From Candidatus Zixiibacteriota bacterium (GTDB lineage: Bacteria > Zixibacteria > MSB-5A5 > UBA10806): a stretch of 6,718 nucleotides of DNA. The notes beneath the pieces were generated by a model, which ran no database searches, was not told the origin of the DNA, and worked only from the letters and a program-made list of their open reading frames with translations. The stretch is taken from assembly GCA_003520965.1 (NCBI GenBank), contig DOTU01000238.1, positions 1 through 6,718 of the forward strand. The letters run 5' to 3'. Positions 1 through 5,557 of the stretch are shown here, piece after piece. Position numbers and translations under genes: made by a program. Every line of letters starts with the position of its first letter. The stretch's first letter is position 1.

Positions 1-867
1 AAACCGTTTGATTTTCCGGATCAACCAGATCGGGGCACGACCTACTGGGATTGGTCGCTTCGCCCGGTATTCGAGCAGGACGGCAGCGTCGGAGGTCTGG
101 TATTCAGCCTGATCGATGTTACCAAGCGTGAAATGGCGGCACAGGAGATCAGACAAAAAAATGAGGCTCTGGCCAAAGCCAATGCGGAGCTACAGCAGTT
201 TGCATATATCGCCTCTCATGATCTGCAAGAGCCGCTTCGAATGATAGCCAGTTATCTTCAATTGATTGAACGTCGCTATAAAGATAAACTAGACACCAAT
301 GCCAACGAGTTTATTGCTTTCGCCGTAGACGGCGCCATGCGATTACAAAATATGATCAACAGCCTTCTGGAGTATTCGCGGATAGAAAGCCGCGGGGGCC
401 TGTTTGCACCAATGGCTGTCCGGGAGGCAATTGACAAGGCGTTGGCCAATTTGCGTATCGCCGTTTCCGAAAGCGGAATAAGCGTAACCACCGAGAAGTT
501 GCCCAGAGTAGTCGGAGATGTCACGCAGTTGACACAACTTTTCCAGAATCTGATAGTTAACGCCATTAAATTTCGCTCGTCCGAACCACCCAGAGTTCAT
601 ATCAGCGCCTTCGCCAAGGATGGCAACTGGCAGTTCATGGTTGAGGATAATGGAATCGGAATCGACCAGCAATACGGGGAAAAGATATTCAATATTTTCC
701 AACGGCTTCACGGGGCCGAATATCCCGGAACCGGGATAGGACTGGCCCTGTGCAAACGAATTATTGAAAGGCACGGCGGCAAAATATGGGTAGAATCGAA
801 ACTGGGAGAGGGAGCAAAATTTTTCTTTACGCTTCCTATTCTCAAGGCAGATATGGAAATGAAATAA
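1..867 (+). CDS. PAS-containing sensor histidine kinase, 3' part (5' end outside window)
   Basis: Frame 1 is open from the first base to TAA at 865-867, giving 288 visible residues. Although an ATG exists at 133, the reading frame upstream of it encodes the end of a PAS domain (residues about 14-43, with YWDWSLRPV and ending LIDVTKRE), so the true start lies before the window. A short coiled-coil linker (about 45-64) leads to a HisKA domain with the phospho-accepting His73 in ASHDLQEPLR (codon 217-219). The HATPase domain follows: N-box around Asn187 (QNLIVNAIKFR), G1 box DNGIG at 216-220, F-box NIFQRLH, and G2 box GTGIGLAL at 243-250. All residues needed for autophosphorylation are present. 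The H-box style is that of cyanobacterial-phytochrome-type kinases that pair with Rcp1-like regulators, and such a regulator is the next gene. No receiver or membrane segment is seen in this part; the input signal is unknown because the N-terminus is missing. Confidence 0.94.
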   Translation, partial: KPFDFPDQPDRGTTYWDWSLRPVFEQDGSVGGLVFSLIDVTKREMAAQEIRQKNEALAKANAELQQFAYIASHDLQEPLRMIASYLQLIERRYKDKLDTNANEFIAFAVDGAMRLQNMINSLLEYSRIESRGGLFAPMAVREAIDKALANLRIAVSESGISVTTEKLPRVVGDVTQLTQLFQNLIVNAIKFRSSEPPRVHISAFAKDGNWQFMVEDNGIGIDQQYGEKIFNIFQRLHGAEYPGTGIGLALCKRIIERHGGKIWVESKLGEGAKFFFTLPILKADMEMK

Positions 868-952
868 TACAAGAGACAGGGGCGCATATTAAATGGAATC
901 AAAATTCGACAAAAATGAACACCGGGGGCATTCAAGCAATCAACCAGAGTTT

Positions 953-959
953 GGAGAGG
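953..959 (+). promoter_or_regulatory. Ribosome binding site GGAGAGG for the single-domain response regulator
   Basis: GGAGAGG lies 8 nt before the ATG at 968. It decides the start: the same frame also offers an ATG at 893, but only a weak purine stretch precedes that one, and residues from 893 to 967 do not look like receiver sequence. Confidence 0.75.
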
Positions 960-967
960 ATTCTGAT

Positions 968-1411
968 ATGGGTAAACCAGTTGAAATATTATTAATTGAG
1001 GACAATCCAGGCGACATTCGCCTGACAATCGAAGCTCTCAAAGAGGGCAGGGTCACCAACAACATGCAGTTGGCCAAAGACGGCGAAGAAGCCATGGATT
1101 TATTGCACCGGAGAGGCAGATTTACTAACGCTATCCGGCCAGATATTATCTTTCTGGATCTGAACCTGCCTAAAAAAGACGGGCGTGAAGTGTTAGCTGA
1201 AATAAAAACTGATGAAACTTTACGATCGATTCCGGTTGTGGTGTTAACCATGTCGAAAGCGGAAGAGGATATCCTAAAAACCTATCAGCAACATGCCAAC
1301 TGTTATATCACCAAACCGATAGATATGGAGCAATTTATCACCACCATGAAGCAGATCGAGGGTTTTTGGCTGACCATAGTAAAACTGCCTCCACGACCGA
1401 AGGGTGATTAA
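968..1411 (+). CDS. Single-domain response regulator, Rcp1-like (REC only)
   Basis: A 147-residue stand-alone receiver domain. Acidic pocket Glu11-Asp12 (LLIEDNPGD), phosphorylated Asp64 (IIFLDLNLPKKDG), switch Thr94 (VVVLTMS) and Lys116 followed by Pro117 are all present, so it should be phosphorylation-competent. The run after Thr94 (SKAEEDILKTY, HANCYITKPID) and the ending FWLTIVKLP are hallmarks, from memory, of the Rcp1 family that takes phosphate from phytochrome-like kinases. There is no output domain, so it acts through protein contact or as a phosphate carrier or sink. The gene lies 100 nt after the kinase stop and ends one base before the next start codon, which indicates an operon. 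The start at 968 is chosen for its strong ribosome binding site and because it gives the usual short lead (MGKPVEILL) into the domain. An ATG at 893 would add 25 polar residues. Confidence 0.92.
   Translation: MGKPVEILLIEDNPGDIRLTIEALKEGRVTNNMQLAKDGEEAMDLLHRRGRFTNAIRPDIIFLDLNLPKKDGREVLAEIKTDETLRSIPVVVLTMSKAEEDILKTYQQHANCYITKPIDMEQFITTMKQIEGFWLTIVKLPPRPKGD
1399..1404 (+). promoter_or_regulatory. Ribosome binding site GAAGGG for the REC-PAS-GAF-HTH regulator
   Basis: GAAGGG ends 8 nt before the ATG at 1413. The alternative GTG at 1404 overlaps this site and has no separate one, so ATG 1413 is preferred. The site sits inside the last codons of the upstream gene, suggesting translational coupling. 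Confidence 0.6.
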
Positions 1412-1412
1412 T

Positions 1413-3143
1413 ATGCCGGACAATAAAAAGATTAAAATTCTTTTAGTCGAGGATAACCCCGGCGATGCCCGCTTGCTAAAAGAGATGCTAATAACTGACG
1501 GTAATCCCTTCGTTCTGGAGTCTGTCGACCGTCTCTCATTGGCCTTTGAGCGGCTAAAAGGTGAGCGTTACGATATTCTGCTGCTCGATCTTGGATTACC
1601 CGATAGCCAGGGGCTGGAAACGATACAAAGAGCAAAAAAGCTGGCAACCAATATGCCGATTGTCGTCCTGACCGGCCTGGCAGATGAAAAGATCGGCATA
1701 CAAGCGGTTGAGCAGGGAGCGCAGGATTTTCTAATCAAATGGGAGGCCAGCGAGGCGATTCTCACGAGAACAATAACCTACGCCATCGAGCGCAAACGTC
1801 TCGAGGAAAATCTGCGAGAAAGCGAGGAGCGTTACCGTAATATCGTAGAGACCGCCGGCGAAGGAATCTGGATGATTGATCCGGACAATCGAACTGTTTT
1901 TGTTAATCAACAAATGGCCGGGATGCTTGGATATGACCCCGAGGAAATGCTGGGCCGTTCTATTCTTGATTTTATGGATGAGGAGGCCAGGCAAATCGCT
2001 CAAGGATATCTGGAGCGCCGCCGCAAGGGGATAAAGGAAAGCTACGATTTTCGCTACCTGCGAAAAGACGATAGCGAATTTTGGGGTATAGTTTCCACCG
2101 CTCCCGTAATAGATCCGGAAACGGGAGCCTACCGCGGCTCGCTTAAGATGATCGCCGATATTAATGACCGAAAGAAAGCGGAGAATAGGGAAAAGGCCAG
2201 GTTTACACTTCTCAACAAGCTGCGAATCGCTAAAACGATTGATGAATGTCTACAGTTTGGCTGCCGGGCTTTACACGATTCCAATCTTTTCAAACGGGCG
2301 GCCTTTATTTTTTATGACGCAGAAGGGAATATCATTAATTTCGGGCATGTGGGGCTTGATAAAAACGAGATTAATAATATTCGCAAAGGTAAGGCCCCCA
2401 ACCATGATTTGTTAAATAATCTAACCCAGTCTAAATATTGTATCAGCAAATCATATTTTATTCCAAAAGATTATGGCTTAAATGGAGTATTCCCGGATAT
2501 TTCGATATCTAAAAATAGTAATTCACCCTGGAAACATGGCGATGTTCTGATTACACCAGTTTTCCAGCGCGGGGATGATAAGTTTTACGGCTTATTATCG
2601 GTGACATCGCCCTTTATGCCCCAACGACCACCGTCGCCCGATTATGCTCAAAGGCTGGAGGAGATAGTTGATATGATCTCCATAAGGGCCAGAGAGATAT
2701 GGCATACGGAGACTTTAGCGCAGGAACGTCAAGCGCTTACCGAAAAGAATACGGCCCTAAGGGAAATTATGTCCGTTGTTGAGGCCGAGAAGATGGAAAT
2801 TCGACAGCAGATTGCCGGGATGATCGACCAGGTATTAAAGCCTGCGGTAAACCGATTGGTTCGCAGAGATGGCACGGTTAATAAAACCTATTTTGAGTTG
2901 TTAAAATACAATCTAGATGAGTTGACAGCGGCTACGGGCGGAGCGCTTCATATGTCATCCAAGTTATCTCCCAGGGAAATGGAGATCTGTGCTATGATCA
3001 AGAACGGCGCCAGCTCCAAAGATATCGCCGAAGCCCTTGATATAGCGCTGGTTACGGTGCAAAAGCATCGTGAGGTAATCAGGAAAAAATTGGGACTGAC
3101 CAATAAAAATATCAACTTAACGACTCATTTGCGTAACATATAA
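1413..3143 (+). CDS. Response regulator with REC, PAS and GAF-like domains and a LuxR-type DNA-binding domain
   Basis: This 576-residue protein has a receiver domain at about 5-125: acidic pair Glu13-Asp14, phospho-Asp59 (LLLDLGLPDS), Thr87, Lys109. A signal helix (about 123-142) leads to a PAS domain at about 137-255 (ERYRNIVETAGEGIWMID, VNQQMAGMLGY, ending IADINDRKKAE). A weaker GAF-like region spans about 260-435 (ITPVFQRGDDKFYGLLSVTS). A coiled-coil linker (about 438-515, with TALREIMSVVEAEKMEIR) precedes a LuxR/GerE helix-turn-helix at 517-572 (KLSPREMEICAMIKNGASSKDIAEAL, written here in part: the helices follow SPREMEI and end KKLGL). The linker and HTH resemble PAS-LuxR regulators common in deltaproteobacteria. 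It is probably a cytoplasmic transcription factor that combines phosphorylation with a ligand or redox input; its targets are unknown. The codons for residues about 330-370 (2401-2520) are strikingly AT-rich (near 28% GC). The gene starts one base after the preceding stop. The GTG at 1404 would add three residues. Confidence 0.9.
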   Translation: MPDNKKIKILLVEDNPGDARLLKEMLITDGNPFVLESVDRLSLAFERLKGERYDILLLDLGLPDSQGLETIQRAKKLATNMPIVVLTGLADEKIGIQAVEQGAQDFLIKWEASEAILTRTITYAIERKRLEENLRESEERYRNIVETAGEGIWMIDPDNRTVFVNQQMAGMLGYDPEEMLGRSILDFMDEEARQIAQGYLERRRKGIKESYDFRYLRKDDSEFWGIVSTAPVIDPETGAYRGSLKMIADINDRKKAENREKARFTLLNKLRIAKTIDECLQFGCRALHDSNLFKRAAFIFYDAEGNIINFGHVGLDKNEINNIRKGKAPNHDLLNNLTQSKYCISKSYFIPKDYGLNGVFPDISISKNSNSPWKHGDVLITPVFQRGDDKFYGLLSVTSPFMPQRPPSPDYAQRLEEIVDMISIRAREIWHTETLAQERQALTEKNTALREIMSVVEAEKMEIRQQIAGMIDQVLKPAVNRLVRRDGTVNKTYFELLKYNLDELTAATGGALHMSSKLSPREMEICAMIKNGASSKDIAEALDIALVTVQKHREVIRKKLGLTNKNINLTTHLRNI

Positions 3144-3151
3144 TTACGCAA
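3129..3151 (+). repeat. Perfect 8-bp inverted repeat across the regulator stop codon
   Basis: TTGCGTAA (3129-3136) is matched by TTACGCAA (3144-3151) around a 7-nt loop that contains the TAA stop. No T-run follows on either strand, so it is not a classical intrinsic terminator. It could stabilise the mRNA 3' end or be a protein-binding dyad. Confidence 0.5.
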
Positions 3152-3230
3152 TTGAAAAACATGGAGTTGCAATATTTGCCCACTCTACTGCGAACCACAT
3201 TATTCGCACTCTATACTCACTAAAGCGGGA

Positions 3231-3258
3231 TTGACCTGCGCTGGAAACTTGTTATTAT
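3231..3258 (+). promoter_or_regulatory. Sigma70-like promoter TTGACC-N16-TATTAT
   Basis: The -35 box TTGACC (3231-3236) and -10 box TATTAT (3253-3258) each match consensus at five of six bases, with a 16-nt spacer. The expected transcription start is near 3265. The transcript would meet the terminator at 3305-3341 almost at once, so this promoter drives either a short RNA or an attenuated leader for tkt. Assigned by eye only. Confidence 0.5.
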
Positions 3259-3264
3259 AAGGTC

Positions 3265-3341
3265 GTACGCTGAAGTACGTCATACATCCATAATAGGAAG
3301 AATACGGGCGGTCAACACCCATGGCCGCCCGATATTTTTTT
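3265..3341 (+). ncRNA. Candidate small RNA or attenuated leader (about 77 nt)
   Basis: The interval is bounded by a good promoter upstream and a strong intrinsic terminator downstream. The predicted RNA begins in or at a small hairpin, CGTAC (3264-3268) pairing with GTACG (3275-3279) around a 6-nt loop. An unpaired stretch containing AGGAAG follows, then the terminator hairpin. I recognise no known RNA family. The alternative is that the terminator only ends readthrough from the upstream regulator gene and the promoter is fortuitous. The 5' end is an estimate from the -10 box. Confidence 0.35.
3305..3341 (+). terminator. Intrinsic (Rho-independent) terminator
   Basis: A GC-rich 9-bp stem pairs CGGGCGGTC (3305-3313) with GGCCGCCCG (3323-3331), including one T-G pair, around a 9-nt loop. 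ATA and then seven T residues (3335-3341) follow. It reads rightward and lies 162 nt past the regulator stop and 172 nt before the tkt start. No matching A-run precedes it, so it is not bidirectional. Confidence 0.88.
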
Positions 3342-3413
3342 GTTGATTATAAATATCCCTGACACGATTTCCATAAGCCTTCAGGGCAATTTCGTATCAA
3401 TTAGGGTAAATAG

Positions 3414-3432
3414 AAATAGACAAAATCTATTT
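3414..3432. promoter_or_regulatory. Candidate operator dyad over the tkt -35 box
   Basis: AAATAGA (3414-3420) and TCTATTT (3426-3432) form a perfect 7-bp inverted repeat with a 5-nt centre CAAAA. The dyad covers the proposed -35 box of tkt, where a bound protein would block RNA polymerase. The bases are AT-rich, so chance symmetry is possible. No regulator is assigned. Confidence 0.35.
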
Positions 3433-3445
3433 TATGCCTGATAAT
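3417..3445 (+). promoter_or_regulatory. Probable tkt-pgi promoter TAGACA-N17-GATAAT
   Basis: The -35 box TAGACA (3417-3422) and -10 box GATAAT (3440-3445) each match the sigma70 consensus at five of six bases with the ideal 17-nt spacer. It lies downstream of the terminator, with an expected start near 3452 and a leader of about 60 nt before the tkt ATG. It is the best candidate for driving the metabolic operon. Confidence 0.6.
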
Positions 3446-3487
3446 GTAGGGCTGTTTGATTGTTTCTTGATTTAAGAGGTGCACGTC

Positions 3488-3547
3488 ATGCGCCATGTAA
3501 ATAGAGGGTATCAATGGAAACTCGAGATATTGATTCGCTTTGTGTAA
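3488..3547 (+). other. Possible 19-codon upstream open frame overlapping the tkt start
   Basis: ATG at 3488 is preceded by AAGAGGTG (3474-3481), a strong ribosome binding site with a 6-nt spacer, better than that of tkt. The frame encodes MRHVNRGYQWKLEILIRFV and stops at 3545-3547, which is 34 nt inside tkt in another frame. It might control tkt translation as a leader. It has no recognisable homology and may be chance. Confidence 0.25.
3503..3508 (+). promoter_or_regulatory. Ribosome binding site AGAGGG for tkt
   Basis: AGAGGG lies 5 nt before the ATG at 3514. An in-frame TAG at 3502-3504 rules out any earlier start, so 3514 is fixed. Confidence 0.65.
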
Positions 3548-5511
3548 ATACTATCCGTTGTTTGGCTATCGACATGGTGGAAAAAGCCAAATCAGGTCAT
3601 CCGGGGCTGCCATTGGGGGCTGCGCCGATGGCCTATCTGCTCTACACCAAAATTATGAATTACAATCCCAAACAACCGGGCTGGTTTAACCGTGACCGCT
3701 TCATTCTCTCCGCCGGGCACGGCAGCGCTATGCTTTACTCAATTTTACATTTAACGGGGTATGATCTGCCCCTTGAGGAGCTTAAGCGTTTTCGCCAATG
3801 GGGCAGCAAAACCCCCGGCCATCCTGAATATGGCTTAACTCCCGGAGTCGAGGTTACCACGGGGCCGCTGGGCCAGGGTTTCGCCAATGGAGTAGGGATG
3901 GCAATTGCCGAGCGCTTTTTGGCCGCCCATTTCAACAAGCCGGATTTCCCGGTTATCGATCACTTTATTTATTCAATCGTTTCAGATGGCGACCTTATGG
4001 AAGGTGTTTCGGCTGAGGCGGCCTCTCTGGCCGGGCATTTGCGCCTTTCGAAGCTGGTTTATCTATATGATAATAATAAGATCACAATCGACGGCAGCAC
4101 CAAGATCTCCTTTACCGAGGATGTTGGCAAGCGGTTTGAGGCGTATGGCTGGCATACTGAGCATGTATTAGACGCGAACAACCTCGAGGAACTTGAAGCG
4201 GCAATTCATAAAGCTAAGGGCAATGGCGAAAAACCGTCTCTAATAATAGTTGACAGCCATATAGGATTTGGAAGCCCCAAGCAAGATACATCCGCAGCCC
4301 ATGGCGAACCGCTGGGGCTAGACGCGATTAAGAAGACCAAGGAAAAGCTTGGATGGCCATTGGAACCGGACTTTTTAATTCCGGAGGAGGCTCTCACCCA
4401 TTTCAGACAGGCGGTAGATCGTGGTAATAAACAGATGGCCGCCTGGCAAAAACTCATGGATGGTTATAAAAAAGCCTATCCCGAGTTGGCTGCGAAATTT
4501 AAGATGGTCATGCAAAATGAGCTTCCTCAAAACTGGGAAGCAGATCTGCCGACCTTTGCCCCCCAATCGGGCCCGATAGCCACGAGAGATGCCTGCGGTA
4601 AAGTGATGAACAGTATCGCCAAAAATTTCGAAATGCTTATCGGTGGCTCGGCCGATCTGGCGGCCTCGACGAAAACCGATCTCAAAGATGGAGGCGATTT
4701 CTCGCCCGAAAACCCCGGCGGACGAAATATCAGATACGGAATCAGAGAGCATGCCATGGGCAGTATATCCAACGGGATCAACCTGCATGGCGGGCTGATT
4801 CCTTTCACCGGCACATTTTTGGTCTTTTCAGATTACATGCGCCCGGCTATTCGGTTAGCGGCCCTCATGAAAGCGCACGTAATATTTATATTCAGCCATG
4901 ATAGTATCGCGCTTGGCGAGGATGGCCCCACTCATCAACCGATAAGCCAGCTTATAAGTCTGCGAGCAATTCCGCATCTAACGGTTATTCGGCCAGCCGA
5001 TGCCAATGAGACTTGCGCTGCCTGGAGATGGGCGATGAAGCATGACGGCCCGGTAGTTATCGCCACGTCAAGACAGAAACTTCCGGTGCTTGATGCCTCC
5101 CTCTATCCGATCTATACGGATTTTTCCAAAGGCGCTTATATTATGGTCGATGCTGAGAATCCGGAGATTATATTGATCGGAACAGGCTCCGAGGTGTCGC
5201 TTATTCTGGAAGCAAGGGAAAAATTGCTGGCGCAGAATATTCGAGCCCGGGTGGTCTCGATGCCATCATGGGAGATTTTTGACAATCAGCCGGCTGAGTA
5301 TAGACGACATGTTTTGCCGTTAGAAATCCCCAAGTTGTCGGTGGAGGCTGCCTCAACGCATGGCTGGCATAAGTATGTCGGCGAGCATGGTGATGTGATC
5401 GGATTGGAGCGCTTTGGAGCGTCGGCGCCCAGTGAAGTAGTGATGAAAAATCTGGGCTTTAGCGTAGAAAATGTGGTGGAATTTGCCACCCGCCTTATAA
5501 GCAAGAAGTAA
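3514..5511 (+). CDS. tkt: Transketolase
   Basis: A complete 665-residue cytosolic, thiamine-diphosphate- and Mg-dependent transketolase, the normal length. It moves two-carbon units between ketose and aldose phosphates (xylulose-5-P with ribose-5-P or erythrose-4-P) in the non-oxidative pentose phosphate pathway. The N-terminal domain (about 6-335) has His29 in SGHPG, His69 in SAGHGS, His103 in PGHPEYG, TGPLGQG at 116-122, and the cofactor/Mg motif from Asp158 (SDGDLMEG) to Asn188 (YDNNKITIDG), with His263 near HGEPLG. The pyrimidine-binding domain (about 355-525) has GSADLAAS, catalytic Glu412 in GIREHAMG, His462, Asp470 and His474 in HDSIALGEDGPTHQP. These match the E. coli active-site residues from memory with a shift of one to three. 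The C-terminal domain closes with EHGDVIGLERFGASAPS. Nothing is broken. A dedicated promoter and possible operator lie upstream, and the isomerase gene follows after 46 nt with no terminator, so the two are probably co-transcribed. Confidence 0.97.
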   Translation: METRDIDSLCVNTIRCLAIDMVEKAKSGHPGLPLGAAPMAYLLYTKIMNYNPKQPGWFNRDRFILSAGHGSAMLYSILHLTGYDLPLEELKRFRQWGSKTPGHPEYGLTPGVEVTTGPLGQGFANGVGMAIAERFLAAHFNKPDFPVIDHFIYSIVSDGDLMEGVSAEAASLAGHLRLSKLVYLYDNNKITIDGSTKISFTEDVGKRFEAYGWHTEHVLDANNLEELEAAIHKAKGNGEKPSLIIVDSHIGFGSPKQDTSAAHGEPLGLDAIKKTKEKLGWPLEPDFLIPEEALTHFRQAVDRGNKQMAAWQKLMDGYKKAYPELAAKFKMVMQNELPQNWEADLPTFAPQSGPIATRDACGKVMNSIAKNFEMLIGGSADLAASTKTDLKDGGDFSPENPGGRNIRYGIREHAMGSISNGINLHGGLIPFTGTFLVFSDYMRPAIRLAALMKAHVIFIFSHDSIALGEDGPTHQPISQLISLRAIPHLTVIRPADANETCAAWRWAMKHDGPVVIATSRQKLPVLDASLYPIYTDFSKGAYIMVDAENPEIILIGTGSEVSLILEAREKLLAQNIRARVVSMPSWEIFDNQPAEYRRHVLPLEIPKLSVEAASTHGWHKYVGEHGDVIGLERFGASAPSEVVMKNLGFSVENVVEFATRLISKK

Positions 5512-5546
5512 AACCATTGGGGGATCGCACGATAATGGACAAAATC

Positions 5547-5552
5547 GAGGAG
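5547..5552 (+). promoter_or_regulatory. Ribosome binding site GAGGAG for pgi
   Basis: GAGGAG lies 5 nt before ATG 5558. The isomerase frame stays open back to the tkt stop but holds no ATG there, so this site fixes the start and shows that the isomerase is translated as its own protein. Confidence 0.75.
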
Positions 5553-5557
5553 AAAAG

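Larger units (their letters stand above)
3144..3513. other. Regulatory spacer between the signalling operon and tkt
   Basis: These 370 bp hold no protein gene of normal length. The spacer carries two sigma70-like promoters reading rightward, one intrinsic terminator between them, two dyads and a short open frame near its right edge, each listed separately. A further 6-bp inverted pair, CCCTGA at 3357-3362 and TCAGGG at 3381-3386 (18-nt loop), is too weak to name. The terminator separates transcription of the signalling genes from that of tkt. Confidence 0.7.

Noticed and set aside
343..774. 143-codon open frame on the minus strand within the histidine kinase
   Set aside because: It lies wholly antisense to strongly conserved kinase motifs, has no recognisable domain, and is a shadow of the real frame.
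3321..3362. 13-codon frame MAARYFFVDYKYP, rich in aromatic residues, considered as an attenuation leader peptide linked to aromatic precursor supply by transketolase
   Set aside because: Its ATG lies in the terminator loop and stem and its Phe-Phe codons come from the T-run, so it would be transcribed only after readthrough. It also lacks a ribosome binding site. An attenuator peptide must precede the terminator.
4375..4814. Two overlapping minus-strand frames (137 and 95 codons) inside tkt
   Set aside because: They are antisense to conserved transketolase sequence including the catalytic Glu motif and show no domain of their own.
5514..5538. CCATT and AATGG inverted pair with a small inner ATC/GAT stem between tkt and pgi, considered as a terminator
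   Set aside because: The stem is weak with a 5-nt bulge and no T-run follows. The spacing and a strong ribosome binding site point to continued transcription into pgi.
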